Shown: positions 24,849 to 34,789 of the stretch, in pieces
How positions within the stretch are numbered: the first letter of the stretch is position 1
Layout: each line of letters opens with the position of its first letter
Source of the DNA: Clostridia bacterium
GTDB taxonomy: Bacteria > Bacillota > Clostridia > Oscillospirales > Acutalibacteraceae
Assembly (NCBI GenBank): GCA_017546665.1
Contig: JAFYSE010000018.1
Coordinates: 1-59,360 of the forward strand
Direction: 5' to 3'
Length of the DNA: 59,360 nucleotides
Translations under genes and position numbers: made by a program
Notes under the pieces: model-generated
What the model was told of the DNA's origin: nothing
Databases searched by the model: none
The model's input: only the letters and a program-made list of their open reading frames with translations

Positions 24849-26195
24849 TTATTTTTTAATTATCAATGCAACTGATTCTGTATGACTTGTTTTTGGAAAC
24901 ATATCAACGGCTGTTACTTCTATTGTCTCGTAGCCCAGCCCTTTTAAAATTGCACAGTCCCTTGCCTGAGTTGACACATCACAAGAAACATAAACTATTT
25001 TCTTTGGTTTCATTTCTGCAGCATATTCGAGCACTTCCCTGTCGCAACCTTTTCGTGGTGGGTCAAGAATTACTGCGTCGGGTTCAATGTTCTGGTCTTT
25101 AAGAATTTTAACTGCGTCCTTTGCATCACCGCAATAGAATTCGCAATTTTCAATGTTGTTTCGTTTTGCGTTTTCCTTTGCATCTTCAATAGCTTCGGGA
25201 ATAATCTCAACACCGATTATCTTTTTAACATCCCTTGCCATTGAAAGACCGATTGTACCCGCACCACAATAAAGGTCAAGAACTGTTTCGTCACCTTTTG
25301 CCCCCACATAGTCCAAGGCTTTTTTATATAACAATTCAGCACAATCGTGGTTGACTTGATAAAATGACAATGGCGAAAGACGGATTTTCACTCCACAAAG
25401 AACGTCTTCAATATATTCCTCGCCCCAAAGAGTATTACATTTATTTCCGAGAATTACATTTGTCTTTTCCGTATTTTCATTGATGACAACACTCTTAATT
25501 TCTTTAAATCGCATTAAATCGTCACAGAGCTCATCGCCATACGGTAAAACACTACCATTGATTACAAGACACACCATTATCTGCCCTGTTTTAAATGCTT
25601 TTCTTATGTAAATATGACGCACAAGCCCCGTATGGTTTATAGAGTCATAGGCAGTTATGCCAAATTCCCTCATCCAGTCCTTTACGGTTTCAACAATATC
25701 TGCAAATTCTTTTGGTTGTAAAGCACAATCGGAAGAATTTATTATTCTGTGGCTCTTTTGTGCATAAAAGCCTGCCACAATGTCCTTGTCCATTCCAACG
25801 GGATATTGTGCTTTATTTCTGTATCTTTCGGTTTCACAAGTGATAATATCTTTTACAGGTACATCAATATGTGCAAGACGAGTAAAAGCATCAACAACCT
25901 TTTGTGTCTTTAACTGTTTTTCTGCCTCATAGGAAATATGACGGAAAACACAACCACCACAGGAGCGAAAATGTTGACAATCCACTTTCACTCTGTCAGG
26001 AGAAGGCTTTATAATCTCCTTGATAATACCAATCGCATAGGTCTTTTTTGCCTTGATGATATGAGCGATAATTGTGTCACCCTTAGCCGCACCCGAAACG
26101 AATACAGCCTGACCATTATAATGACCAACACCGTTACCTTCAGCGGTATAGCCTTCAATATTCAGTTGTATATCCTGATTTTTCTGTAACGACAT
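24849..26195 (-). CDS. rlmD: 23S rRNA (uracil-C5) methyltransferase, RlmD/RumA type
   Basis: A 448-residue enzyme of the TrmA/RumA family. An N-terminal TRAM domain (about 1-60) is followed by the iron-sulfur cysteine set CQHFRSCGGC. The SAM site is VLDLYCGAGTIGLS; the catalytic region is ILDPPRKGC and VSCDVSTQARD. The usual product is 5-methyluridine in 23S rRNA. In Firmicutes one enzyme (RlmCD) often serves two sites, so the exact target is open. It lies 9 nt downstream of the chromate-transporter gene. Confidence 0.92.
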   Translation of the reverse strand: MSLQKNQDIQLNIEGYTAEGNGVGHYNGQAVFVSGAAKGDTIIAHIIKAKKTYAIGIIKEIIKPSPDRVKVDCQHFRSCGGCVFRHISYEAEKQLKTQKVVDAFTRLAHIDVPVKDIITCETERYRNKAQYPVGMDKDIVAGFYAQKSHRIINSSDCALQPKEFADIVETVKDWMREFGITAYDSINHTGLVRHIYIRKAFKTGQIMVCLVINGSVLPYGDELCDDLMRFKEIKSVVINENTEKTNVILGNKCNTLWGEEYIEDVLCGVKIRLSPLSFYQVNHDCAELLYKKALDYVGAKGDETVLDLYCGAGTIGLSMARDVKKIIGVEIIPEAIEDAKENAKRNNIENCEFYCGDAKDAVKILKDQNIEPDAVILDPPRKGCDREVLEYAAEMKPKKIVYVSCDVSTQARDCAILKGLGYETIEVTAVDMFPKTSHTESVALIIKK

Positions 26196-26204
26196 ACAAA
26201 CACC

Positions 26205-26777
26205 TTAAAGTTTTAATATAATTCCTGCTAATGCACCGACTAAAAGCCAGAATGCAGGATGTAATTTTTTTAATTTTTTAATAAACATAAGTGCAAAAAG
26301 CACAACTGATATTATAATTACGGGAATAGCAAAAGCACCATTCGTATAGAAAATCGGTTTGATAATTCCGAAAACTGCAAACAACACAAGTGCTGTAACT
26401 ACGGGGCGAATACCCGAAAACGCACCTTTAACATACTGATTTTCCTTAAACGCTTTTAAGAAACCTGCAATAATAACAATTACAATAATTGATGGTGTAA
26501 TAAGACCTAAAACAGCAATTATTCCACCAAGGATTCCACCAATCGCACCAAACTCAGTTAAACCTGCATTATAACCTGCATAGGTTGCCATATTTATACC
26601 GATTGGTCCGGGTGTGCTTTCTGCAACTGCAATCATAACTCCCAATTCTTCGGGATTAAACCATCCGTAATCACTTCTTGCTAAATCCTGCAAGAAAGGA
26701 ATGGTAGCAGGTCCACCACCAACAGCAAAAAGTCCGATTTTAAAAAATTCTATAAACAAATACAAGAAGGTTATCAT
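26205..26777 (-). CDS. Chromate transporter family protein, half 2
   Basis: A 190-residue, half-length CHR-family membrane protein (FFKIGLFAVGGGPATIPFL, and the signature ESTPGPIGINMATYAGY). Two half-size proteins encoded in tandem form the complete transporter. It overlaps the other half by 4 bases (ATGA). Real substrate may be an anion other than chromate. Confidence 0.9.
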   Translation of the reverse strand: MITFLYLFIEFFKIGLFAVGGGPATIPFLQDLARSDYGWFNPEELGVMIAVAESTPGPIGINMATYAGYNAGLTEFGAIGGILGGIIAVLGLITPSIIVIVIIAGFLKAFKENQYVKGAFSGIRPVVTALVLFAVFGIIKPIFYTNGAFAIPVIIISVVLFALMFIKKLKKLHPAFWLLVGALAGIILKL

Positions 26778-27322
26778 TTTGCTTTTACCCCCTTGATTTT
26801 ACTACAAACAACACCAACAATTCCACCAAAAATAACGAGAAGAATAGGTGTTATATCAAATACAAAACAAGCGACAAGCCCAATTATGAAAAGTACAACG
26901 GAAATTACATTCACAAGGCTTTTTTTTGCAAGTGTAATTACTGTATGAGAAAGTAATGCACAAACAACTGCATTAATTCCCGTTAGTGCTGATGCTACAA
27001 CAGGATAATCCATAAAAGTTTGCAAAACAGAAGCCACAATAGTAATGATTATAATTGACGGAGCCACCATTCCCAAGGTTGCAAATATGCCACCTAACAC
27101 TCCTGCCTGATAATAACCGATAAAGGTTGCTGTATTAACGGCAATAATACCCGGTGTGCATTGACCAACAGCATAATAATCAAGCAATTCTTCCTCTGTT
27201 GCCCATCTTTTCTTTTCGACAATTTCTTTTGTAAGTAGTGGTAGCATTGTAAGTCCGCCACCGAATGTAATTGACCCGATTTTTGCAAAGGTCAAAAACA
27301 AGCTAAACAATTTTTTCAACAT
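26774..27322 (-). CDS. Chromate transporter family protein, half 1
   Basis: About 182 residues, matching the first CHR half (FAKIGSITFGGGLTMLPLL and QCTPGIIAVNTATFIGY). The ATG at 27322 follows GGAG by 6 nt; the upstream TTG at 27334 overlaps it. Translationally coupled to the second half. Confidence 0.9.
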   Translation of the reverse strand: MLKKLFSLFLTFAKIGSITFGGGLTMLPLLTKEIVEKKRWATEEELLDYYAVGQCTPGIIAVNTATFIGYYQAGVLGGIFATLGMVAPSIIIITIVASVLQTFMDYPVVASALTGINAVVCALLSHTVITLAKKSLVNVISVVLFIIGLVACFVFDITPILLVIFGGIVGVVCSKIKGVKAK

Positions 27323-27334
27323 ATTTTTCTCCAA

Positions 27335-27946
27335 TTATTTTTTATTATCTCCACTCCAGAATATGAAATCACTTACTAAAAATGCTCTCACAGGGGCAGC
27401 CTCTGCACCTTTGATTTTTATTGGTGCTGCCGAGAGAAAATAATCACCTTTTTTAACATTACTCAAATCGAGATTTTCCAAAAGAGCAATATTATCCATC
27501 AAAAACATTCTATGTGTTCTTCCGTCACTACCCTCAGGCTCAACTGTCATTCCGTCAGTACCCACAAGATAGTATCCCATCTGTGCAACAACAGATGCAG
27601 CAGATTCGTGAAAAACTGCCTTTCCGCCACTTTTTACAAGAACTCTTTTTGCATTTCTTGGAAAATATTCTTCAACAAATGCACCCGTAATCATCTCTGT
27701 ATTTGCCTCAACTACAACGCAGGGACCAAAAAAAGCTTCATGGGGAATTTCTGTAACATCCTTTTCGTCGGATAAAAAGTGCAAAGGAGCATCTATATGT
27801 GTTCCGTTATGCAAACACATTTCGATTTTTCCAAGGTTATAATCACAACCATCTTCAATGGCTTTTACCATTTCAAGACTAGCCACAGGGTCACCCGGAA
27901 AAGCAGGACAACTTAAAACTTCTCTTGAAATATCAATAATCTTCAC
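27335..27946 (-). CDS. Cyclase family protein (kynurenine formamidase-like)
   Basis: A 203-residue metal-dependent hydrolase of the cyclase/KynB superfamily. The metal-binding motif HNGTHIDAPLHF is intact at about 46-57. Other visible motifs are DISREV, FPGDP near the N-terminus and LVGTDGMTVEP. First gene of a nine-gene minus-strand run. Its presence beside transporters suggests small-molecule catabolism; the substrate is unknown. Confidence 0.88.
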   Translation of the reverse strand: MKIIDISREVLSCPAFPGDPVASLEMVKAIEDGCDYNLGKIEMCLHNGTHIDAPLHFLSDEKDVTEIPHEAFFGPCVVVEANTEMITGAFVEEYFPRNAKRVLVKSGGKAVFHESAASVVAQMGYYLVGTDGMTVEPEGSDGRTHRMFLMDNIALLENLDLSNVKKGDYFLSAAPIKIKGAEAAPVRAFLVSDFIFWSGDNKK

Positions 27947-27979
27947 TCATACTCCCCCAATATTAAGATATACATTGTA

Positions 27980-28008
27980 ATTTTATCATATATTTAGTCT
28001 CAATTCAA
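27980..28008 (-). promoter_or_regulatory. Promoter of the cyclase-chromate-purine run
   Basis: Minus-strand TTGAAT (28008-28003) and TAAAAT (27985-27980) with a 17-nt spacer and a TG one base before the -10 box. It lies 34 nt upstream of the cyclase ATG. Confidence 0.65.
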
Positions 28009-28026
28009 CTTTTATCGGCATAAAAA

Positions 28027-28049
28027 AAGGGTAGTTTTAAACTACCCTT
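28027..28049. terminator. Terminator after the small membrane protein gene
   Basis: AAGGGTAGT pairs with ACTACCCTT (9 bp, 5-nt loop) with A-rich and T-rich flanks. It ends the minus-strand transcript from proS and the small membrane gene. Confidence 0.85.
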
Positions 28050-28054
28050 AAAAT

Positions 28055-28432
28055 TTATTTTGTTTTTACCTTCTTGCAAATTGCCTTAACTATTGCGACT
28101 ATAATCTGTCTGATTACCGACCCAACAAAAATCGCAACAACCGTACTGATTAAAATTACAAGGCCGTAATCTCTTATAACGCCCCAGTTGCAAAAATCTC
28201 TGTAAAGAATCAGTCCTGATAAAACAAAAATCAATTCTGCAACAACTGTGTACAAGAATTTAAACACACTCTTTGAAAAACATCCAAGGAAAAATGCGAT
28301 AAGTATTAACAATAATCCTATAATGAACACTATAATCGCATTCACAGGCTCAATGAGTTTCATTATTACAGGAATGAGAAAAACTATAACTGTAAGTATT
28401 GTTGCAGTAATTAAACTTCTAAACTTTTTCAC
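28055..28432 (-). CDS. Small four-helix membrane protein
   Basis: A 125-residue protein with four hydrophobic segments (about 10-28, 33-51, 57-75, 88-110) and a basic C-terminus (KAICKKVKTK). I do not recognise a family. It lies 53 nt downstream of proS and ends at a terminator, so it is probably the last gene of that transcript. Confidence 0.65.
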   Translation of the reverse strand: MKKFRSLITATILTVIVFLIPVIMKLIEPVNAIIVFIIGLLLILIAFFLGCFSKSVFKFLYTVVAELIFVLSGLILYRDFCNWGVIRDYGLVILISTVVAIFVGSVIRQIIVAIVKAICKKVKTK

Positions 28433-28485
28433 TATTAATCCCCCATTTTTTAAGAAAAAGAATATCTTAATGCTTTTAACAGTTT

Positions 28486-29922
28486 TTAATATGCCTTACC
28501 CCAATAGAGCATCTTTTCAGCCGACTTACCACAACAAACACAAGTTCCACCGATTTTTTCCTGTACAAAAGGAATACAACGTGATGTAACGCCTGCTTGT
28601 TCTTTAAGAGCATCTTCACATTCACGGTCACCACACCACATAGCCTTAATAAATCCGGGCTTGTTTTCTGCAATATCAATTATTTCGTCCATATTGTTTG
28701 CAACATAAGTCATATTGCTTCTGCGTTCAAGTGCGGCATTGTAAAGACCATCGTGAACCATCTGTAAAAGCTCAGGAATCTTTGTTTCAAGCTCATCAAG
28801 GGATACAAAATATTTTTCTCTTGTATCACGACGAACGATTACGCACTGATTATTCTCAATATCACGAGGACCGAGTTCAAGACGGAGAGGCACACCCTTC
28901 ATCTCATACTCTGCATATTTCCAACCTGGTGAATTATCGCTCAAATCAATCTTTGCACGGCAAATCTTTTTAAGATTTTCGTAAACTTCAGTAGCCTTTT
29001 CCTTAACACCTGCTTTATGAGCAGCAACTGGAATAACAACAACCTGAATTGGAGCAACTTTGGGTGGAAGTACAAGACCGTTATCATCACCATGAGTCAT
29101 AATAATTGCACCAATCAATCGAGTTGTACAACCCCAAGATGTCTGGAACGGGTGCTTTAATTTATTATCTCTATCCTGGAATTGAATTCCAAAAGCCTTT
29201 GCAAAGCCATCACCAAAATAATGGCTTGTAGCTGACTGTAAAGCCTTACCATCATGCATAAGAGCTTCGATTGTGTATGTATCCTCTGCACCTGCAAATC
29301 TTTCTTTCGCAGTTTTTACACCCTTAACAACAGGCATTGCAAGACAGTTTTCACAAAAATCTGCATAAACATTAAGCATCTTGATTGTTTCTTCCTGTGC
29401 TTCCTCAGCAGTTGCATGAATTGTATGACCTTCCTGCCACAAGAATTCACGAGTACGAAGGAAAGGTCTTGTAGTCTTTTCCCAACGAACAACAGAAACC
29501 CACTGATTGTAGAGCTTTGGTAAATCACGATAAGACTGGATAATATTTGCATAGTGTTCGCAGAAAAGAGTTTCAGAAGTAGGGCGAACGCAAAGACGCT
29601 CCTCGAGTTTTTCGCTACCACCATGAGTTACCCAAGCAACTTCAGGAGCAAAGCCCTCAACGTGGTCCTTTTCCTTATTTAAAAGACTTTCGGGAATAAA
29701 CATAGGCATACAAACATTTTCATGTCCTGTTTCCTTAAACATTCCGTCAAGAGTTTTTTGGATGTTTTCCCAAATTGCATAACCGTAAGGTCGAATAACC
29801 ATACAGCCTTTTACACTTGTGTATTCAACCAATTCTGCCTTTTTAACAACGTCGGTGTACCATTTGGCAAAATCCACGTCCATTGAGGTAATTTCCTCAA
29901 CCATCTTTTTTTGTTCAGCCAT
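28486..29922 (-). CDS. proS: Prolyl-tRNA synthetase (type without editing insert)
   Basis: A 478-residue class II synthetase of the archaeal/eukaryotic-like ProS type, which lacks the editing insertion. Class II motifs: [49 protein letters not shown] (split here: motif 2), and [14 protein letters not shown]. The C-terminus has the zinc-binding cysteines ([10 protein letters not shown] and CVCCGKSAE) and ends in Tyr, as in this type. No T-box leader is present in the 80-nt gap upstream, so it is probably co-transcribed with acpP. Confidence 0.95.
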   Translation of the reverse strand: MAEQKKMVEEITSMDVDFAKWYTDVVKKAELVEYTSVKGCMVIRPYGYAIWENIQKTLDGMFKETGHENVCMPMFIPESLLNKEKDHVEGFAPEVAWVTHGGSEKLEERLCVRPTSETLFCEHYANIIQSYRDLPKLYNQWVSVVRWEKTTRPFLRTREFLWQEGHTIHATAEEAQEETIKMLNVYADFCENCLAMPVVKGVKTAKERFAGAEDTYTIEALMHDGKALQSATSHYFGDGFAKAFGIQFQDRDNKLKHPFQTSWGCTTRLIGAIIMTHGDDNGLVLPPKVAPIQVVVIPVAAHKAGVKEKATEVYENLKKICRAKIDLSDNSPGWKYAEYEMKGVPLRLELGPRDIENNQCVIVRRDTREKYFVSLDELETKIPELLQMVHDGLYNAALERRSNMTYVANNMDEIIDIAENKPGFIKAMWCGDRECEDALKEQAGVTSRCIPFVQEKIGGTCVCCGKSAEKMLYWGKAY

Positions 29923-29948
29923 TTTATATCTTCCTTATCATAAAAGAT

Positions 29949-29975
29949 ACAGGGACAAGATTTTTCTGTCCCTGT
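29949..29975. terminator. Hairpin between acpP and proS
   Basis: ACAGGGACA pairs with TGTCCCTGT (9 bp, extended by AGA/TCT). On the minus strand the tail is ATCTTTTATG, a weak T-tract, so it may be only a partial terminator that reduces proS relative to acpP. Confidence 0.6.
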
Positions 29976-30002
29976 TTTAAAAATCTAAAATAAAATTGTT
30001 AA

Positions 30003-30227
30003 TTAGTTTTCTTCGATAAACTTAACAATATCAGCAACAGTTCTAATATTTTCAAGCTCTTCGTCAGAGATTTCCATTTCGAATTCGTCCTCAAGAGTCA
30101 TAACTAAATCTGCAAGGTCAATACTGTCAGCACCTAAATCTTCAAGGAGAACTGCATCCAATGTAACTACATCCTCATCCAATTCAAGTTGGTCACAAAT
30201 AATAGCACGTACTTTTTCAAATATCAT
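30003..30227 (-). CDS. acpP: Acyl carrier protein
   Basis: A 74-residue acidic acyl carrier protein. The phosphopantetheine site is S35 in [11 protein letters not shown]. The ATG at 30227 follows GGAGGTG; the frame extends upstream to 30245 but that codon precedes the ribosome site. It serves fatty-acid or other acyl synthesis; no fab genes are nearby, so it could be a second, specialised acyl carrier. Confidence 0.93.
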   Translation of the reverse strand: MIFEKVRAIICDQLELDEDVVTLDAVLLEDLGADSIDLADLVMTLEDEFEMEISDEELENIRTVADIVKFIEEN

Positions 30228-30263
30228 ACCAACACCTCCGTTCAAAATCTTAACTTAATAAAT

Positions 30264-30292
30264 ATATTAAAATTCTTTTCTTGATTTGTCAA
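30264..30292 (-). promoter_or_regulatory. Promoter of acpP-proS
   Basis: Minus-strand TTGACA (30292-30287, perfect) and TAATAT (30269-30264), 17-nt spacer. It lies right after the stop of the phosphohexomutase gene at 30298. Confidence 0.75.
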
Positions 30293-30297
30293 CACTT

Positions 30298-31821
30298 TTA
30301 TAACAATTTTATGAAATCTTGAAGTGAAGTAAAGTCAATTCCCTTTACATCTTTTACCATTTCGTAGAATGTCTTACAAATTTCAACACATCCACTCTGG
30401 GAATCGCTTTCCGTGTTGAAAGGCATTACAGGGTCGTGAACTGAAAGACGAAGTAAAAACCATCCGTTTCTCTTTTCATCTTTAAATGAAACTCGTACCC
30501 CTTCATAATTGTCCGGTGCTAAAATCATTTCGTCATTTTTATCTGCCAAACATTTGATGTCTTCAATGAGCTTTTCACCGATTTCACGGAAATTATCTTC
30601 TGTTATATTAAAACGAAGTTCTTTCTCTTCCAAAGGCTTTTTAAGGTCAGCAATACAGTCACCGATTTTCTTGTTTTCCTTGCGAAGAACCGCAGCCTTG
30701 ATAATAATCTTTGTAACGAGATATGCACCATCATCAAGATAATAATTCTCTTTGAATGCTGCATGACCCGATGTTTCAATAGCGAGTGGTGAGTTTTCAC
30801 CGAGATTTGTGCGGCGAATTGCCTCATCAATTACATTTTTATATCCACGCTTGAAACGAATATGCTTTCCACCAAGTTTTTCTTCAATAAACTCACGAAG
30901 ACCATCACTTGTAACAGAGTCGGTTACAATACTGCCACCCTCGTTACCTTCAAGAGCAATAACCGAAGCCAAGGCAACAATGGCATTTCTGTTGATTTCT
31001 TCACCTTTTTCATCAACACAGGATGCACGGTCAACGTCAGTATCAAAAATCACACCTAAGTCACAGTTGTTTTCTACTGTTGCTTTACGGATAAATTCCA
31101 TAGCAACCTTATTTTCAGGATTTGGAATATGATTCGGAAACATTCCGTCCGGCTCTAAAAACTGACTTGCAGAAACATCTGCACCCAAAGGTGCTAAAAC
31201 CTTTGTTGCATAGAATCCGCCAACACCATTACCTGCATCAACTGCAATCTTAAAAACATCAAGTGGCTTTTCATAGTTGTCGGCATTAACACCTTGCTTA
31301 ATCATATTACGAAGAAGCTCTGCATATTCGGAAATATAATCAATTTCTGTAACCACGCCTGATTTTTCAGCCTTTTCACAAGGCTCTTTTTCTGCATCTG
31401 CAAGAATATCCTTTAATTCTTCTCCTGAAAGACCACCATCACGAGTGAAGAATTTAAGTCCGTTTCTGTCAAACGGATGATGGCTTGCAGTTATCTGAAT
31501 TGCACCGTCACAGTTTCTTGTAACAGTTGTCATAAACATTGCAGGAGTTGAACAAAATGAACAGTTAAAAATGTTCACTCCCATATCCTTTACAACTGAA
31601 ATTACAGCATTTCTTATTCTGTCGGCAGAAATTCTTGAATCATGGCCAACGGATACCACCAATTCATTATATGGCTTACCTTTTTTTTCGCTTAAAAACT
31701 TAATAAATGAGGTTGAAATGTATTTTACAACATCATCTGCAAGTTGAATTTCGGGATATTTTTCTGTTGCAACAGCAACACCACGAACATCCGTACCACT
31801 TTTAAGGTGCATTAATTTCAT
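30298..31821 (-). CDS. Phosphoglucomutase/phosphomannomutase
   Basis: A 507-residue alpha-D-phosphohexomutase. The phosphoserine loop is TASHHPFDRNGLK, the metal loop is DTDVDR, the sugar loop is ETSGHAAF, and the C-terminal phosphate-binding region is present though diverged. It interconverts hexose 1- and 6-phosphates. It is the last gene of the run containing galK, whose product galactose 1-phosphate feeds glucose 1-phosphate to such an enzyme. It overlaps the upstream gene by 4 bases. Confidence 0.9.
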   Translation of the reverse strand: MKLMHLKSGTDVRGVAVATEKYPEIQLADDVVKYISTSFIKFLSEKKGKPYNELVVSVGHDSRISADRIRNAVISVVKDMGVNIFNCSFCSTPAMFMTTVTRNCDGAIQITASHHPFDRNGLKFFTRDGGLSGEELKDILADAEKEPCEKAEKSGVVTEIDYISEYAELLRNMIKQGVNADNYEKPLDVFKIAVDAGNGVGGFYATKVLAPLGADVSASQFLEPDGMFPNHIPNPENKVAMEFIRKATVENNCDLGVIFDTDVDRASCVDEKGEEINRNAIVALASVIALEGNEGGSIVTDSVTSDGLREFIEEKLGGKHIRFKRGYKNVIDEAIRRTNLGENSPLAIETSGHAAFKENYYLDDGAYLVTKIIIKAAVLRKENKKIGDCIADLKKPLEEKELRFNITEDNFREIGEKLIEDIKCLADKNDEMILAPDNYEGVRVSFKDEKRNGWFLLRLSVHDPVMPFNTESDSQSGCVEICKTFYEMVKDVKGIDFTSLQDFIKLL

Positions 31822-33089
31822 TTTATAAGACCCCTTTTCAAAAGTTCTTCTGTCGCGAGCATTACACCGATTTTACCACTGTGGAAATTCAGTCCGCCCT
31901 GCATCCACACTGCAAAAGGTTCACGAAGTGGTGCATCGGCAGAAAGTTCAATGGATGAGCCCGATGTGAAAGCACCTGCTGACATAATAACCTGATTATC
32001 ATATCCCGGCATATCCCAAGGCTCAGGAGTTACATAGGAATCAACGGGAGCACCTTTTTGAAGTCCCTGACAGAATGCAATAAGATTTTCAGGAGTTTCA
32101 AGGCAAATTGCCTGAATTATATCGTGACGAGTTTCTTCCACGGTAGGGGTTACTTTAAATCCTAATTCTGTATAAACTGACGCAGCAAAAACTGCAGTTT
32201 TAAGAGCTTCGCCAACAACATGGGGAGCGTTGAAAAGTCCCATAAAAAGACTTCTGTTTTGTCCGAGTGTTGCACCAACTTCAATTCCAAGTCCCGGAGT
32301 TGTAAGTCTGTAACCACAAAGCTCAACCAAATCCTTACGACCTGCAATATATCCGCCACAAGCCGCAATTCCGCCACCTGCATTCTTAATAAGTGAGCCT
32401 GCCATTAAATCTGCTCCAACCTCAGTTGGTTCAAGTTTTTCTGTAAATTCACCATAGCAGTTATCAACCATAACGATTGCTCTTTTGTTAACTCTATGTA
32501 CAATTTCACAGACTTTTTTGATTTCTTCTATTGAAATTGTGTGACGGAGTGAATAGCCTCGTGAACGCTGAATGTAAACCATTCTTACATCTTTATCTTT
32601 TGCACTTTCTTCAATACCAGCATAATCAAGCTCATCATTTTCGGTCAAATCAATTTGCATATAGTGAACACCAAAATCAGCAAGTGTACCATCACCCATA
32701 TTCTTTCCACCTAAACCGATTGTTGAATGAAGAGTGTCATAAGGTGCACCTGAAACGCAGAGCATTGTGTCATTTGGACGAAGAATACCATAAAGACAAA
32801 CTGCAAGTGTATGTGTACCACTTGCTAAAGCACCTGAACGGATAATTGCACTTTCTGCACCAAAAATATCTGCCGTAAGCACATCAAGCTTTTCTCTACC
32901 CTTATCACCATAACCGTAGCCCGTTGACGTATTAAAGTCTGTTTCATCAACTCGGTTTCTGATAAATGCAGAGAGCACCTTTTGTTGATTATATTCTGCT
33001 ATTTCATCAATTCTTCCAAAAACCGGCTCGGCCTTTTTCAAAGCCACAGAAGAAAGTTCTTTTACTCTGTTACTAATTTCAAAAAACAT
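31818..33089 (-). CDS. Methionine gamma-lyase family PLP enzyme
   Basis: A 423-residue fold-type I PLP protein of the Clostridial family often called aluminium-resistance protein. Family blocks include STGYGYGDKGREKLD, IRSGALASGTH, VDNCYGEF and the PLP-lysine region AGSLIKNAGGGIA. Activity in vivo is poorly known for the family. It is 6 nt from the acetyltransferase gene upstream and coupled to the mutase gene downstream. Confidence 0.9.
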   Translation of the reverse strand: MFFEISNRVKELSSVALKKAEPVFGRIDEIAEYNQQKVLSAFIRNRVDETDFNTSTGYGYGDKGREKLDVLTADIFGAESAIIRSGALASGTHTLAVCLYGILRPNDTMLCVSGAPYDTLHSTIGLGGKNMGDGTLADFGVHYMQIDLTENDELDYAGIEESAKDKDVRMVYIQRSRGYSLRHTISIEEIKKVCEIVHRVNKRAIVMVDNCYGEFTEKLEPTEVGADLMAGSLIKNAGGGIAACGGYIAGRKDLVELCGYRLTTPGLGIEVGATLGQNRSLFMGLFNAPHVVGEALKTAVFAASVYTELGFKVTPTVEETRHDIIQAICLETPENLIAFCQGLQKGAPVDSYVTPEPWDMPGYDNQVIMSAGAFTSGSSIELSADAPLREPFAVWMQGGLNFHSGKIGVMLATEELLKRGLIK

Positions 33090-33095
33090 TTTGCA

Positions 33096-33776
33096 TTATC
33101 CTTTGTAATCATATATTTCTTTAACGATTTCAAAACCGCATTTTTTATAAAATTCCAGATTGTGCTCCTTTGATACAAGATACACATCTTCATTAATCGA
33201 AAGGTTTAGTAATTTTTCAACTATCGCCCTTCCATAACCTTTTCCACGATATAGTTCATTTGTATATACATCTGTGATTAAAGATATTTTTTGACTAAAT
33301 GTAACAAATCCACCGCTTATGTCTTTGCCATTTTCAGAAACCAAAGCACCTTTGCACTTGCCCATACTGTTTAAAAGCATTTTAAATGCCACAATTTCGT
33401 TGTGCTTTTCTCGGTCTGCGTCGTTTAGGTTTTTAATTTTCAAATATTCCGACTTGTCAATGCCATTTTCACCACTAGTGCAAGATACAATTTTTCTTAA
33501 TAGATATTTTTTGTCTATTTCTTGATTTTTATTTTCTGTAACGAATTCTAGTTCTTCATTGTTGGCGTTTTCACTTGCAAAAACGAGGCCTTTTCCATTT
33601 CGTGTTGTACTTACAATAGCTGTAATCTGTTCTTTATCATCAAACTGCACCCACACAACACCATCATTAAGTCTTATTCCGTCACAGAGTCCCGTCAAAG
33701 CAATAAATTGTGCATAATCGTCTTTTCCAAGATAGTTAAAAATCGACTCGTCTATAAAATCAAGAGATTTAACCAT
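33096..33776 (-). CDS. GNAT family N-acetyltransferase
   Basis: A 226-residue protein with a C-terminal GNAT domain: TDVYTNELYRGKGYGRAIVEK carries the acetyl-CoA pyrophosphate loop (R/Q-x-x-G-x-G/A). The N-terminal 100 residues are unassigned. It overlaps the M42 peptidase gene by 8 bases. Substrate unknown. Confidence 0.82.
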   Translation of the reverse strand: MVKSLDFIDESIFNYLGKDDYAQFIALTGLCDGIRLNDGVVWVQFDDKEQITAIVSTTRNGKGLVFASENANNEELEFVTENKNQEIDKKYLLRKIVSCTSGENGIDKSEYLKIKNLNDADREKHNEIVAFKMLLNSMGKCKGALVSENGKDISGGFVTFSQKISLITDVYTNELYRGKGYGRAIVEKLLNLSINEDVYLVSKEHNLEFYKKCGFEIVKEIYDYKG

Positions 33777-34785
33777 TTGAAAACTCCTCTAACAAGGCTT
33801 TTGCAAGAGCTTTTACACATTCCATATCCTTTTTTGAACCAACGGATGATGCAGAATGAATATATCTGCAAGGTAATGAAACTGCAACCGTGTTTATGCC
33901 GCCTGCAGCCTTATGAATTGCAGCTGCATCATTTCCACCTGCAACAACAGTCTTTGTCTGGTTGGCAATTCCGTTCTTATCAGCAATTTCCCTTGCCTTT
34001 TTATATAAATCCTTGTTATAAATTGTTCCTCTGTCCATAAATGATACCACAGCGCCATTTCCAACCTTACAAACCCTCTTGTTTTCAGGTGTGTCGGGAA
34101 TATCGGATGCAGTTGTTGTTTCGAGAACAATGGCATAATCGGGGTTTACCGTATATGCAGAAACAGTAGCACCACGAGTGCCAACTTCTTCTTGTACTGT
34201 GAAAACACAAGTGTAGTTCGTTTTTGACTTTTCTTGTAAAATCTCAAGCATAATAGCACAACCAAGGCGGTCATCAAGAGCTTTTGATTTAATCATATCA
34301 TTACCAAACTCGATAAAGTCAGCCTTGAAATATCCGAAGTCACCAAGATTTAGATGTTTTTCTGCTATTTCTTTGTTTTCAAAACCAAAGTCAACACACA
34401 TGTCAGAAATTTCAGGGATTTTCTTTGCCTCATCACCTGAGCATTGATGAATTGCCTTACCCCCAACAACGCCAATGTGACCATTTACTGTAATTTTTTT
34501 GCCAAAAAGTGCAGAATTATCAATTCCACCCACATTAGCAACATAAACAAAGCCATCGTCATTAATATAGGTTACGATAAAGCCAACCTCATCCATGTGG
34601 GCAAAGAGGGCAACCTTGTTTTCAGGCTCTATTTCACCTTTTTTATTAACAATTAAGTTTCCAATGGGGTCAACAAAATAATCACAATCATCAGGAAGAT
34701 TTGAGATTATAAAATCTCTCACTTTTTTCTCATCACCTGATGTGCCATTTAAAAGACAAAGGGTTTTTAAAAGTTCAAAATTCAT
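33769..34785 (-). CDS. M42 family aminopeptidase (first copy)
   Basis: About 338 residues. Zinc ligands are in order: AHMDEVGF, DDRLGC, VQEEVGTRG, and the late RYIHS. This is the M42 (TET/glutamyl aminopeptidase) pattern; such enzymes form large dodecamers that degrade peptides. ATG 34785 follows GGGTGTGAG; the longer frame to 34836 overlaps the neighbouring gene and is not needed. The two M42 genes are 4 nt apart. Confidence 0.9.
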   Translation of the reverse strand: MNFELLKTLCLLNGTSGDEKKVRDFIISNLPDDCDYFVDPIGNLIVNKKGEIEPENKVALFAHMDEVGFIVTYINDDGFVYVANVGGIDNSALFGKKITVNGHIGVVGGKAIHQCSGDEAKKIPEISDMCVDFGFENKEIAEKHLNLGDFGYFKADFIEFGNDMIKSKALDDRLGCAIMLEILQEKSKTNYTCVFTVQEEVGTRGATVSAYTVNPDYAIVLETTTASDIPDTPENKRVCKVGNGAVVSFMDRGTIYNKDLYKKAREIADKNGIANQTKTVVAGGNDAAAIHKAAGGINTVAVSLPCRYIHSASSVGSKKDMECVKALAKALLEEFSNG

Positions 34786-34789
34786 AATC

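Noticed and set aside
29923..30002. T-box leader before proS
   Set aside because: Only 80 nt with one simple hairpin; no specifier loop or T-box sequence.
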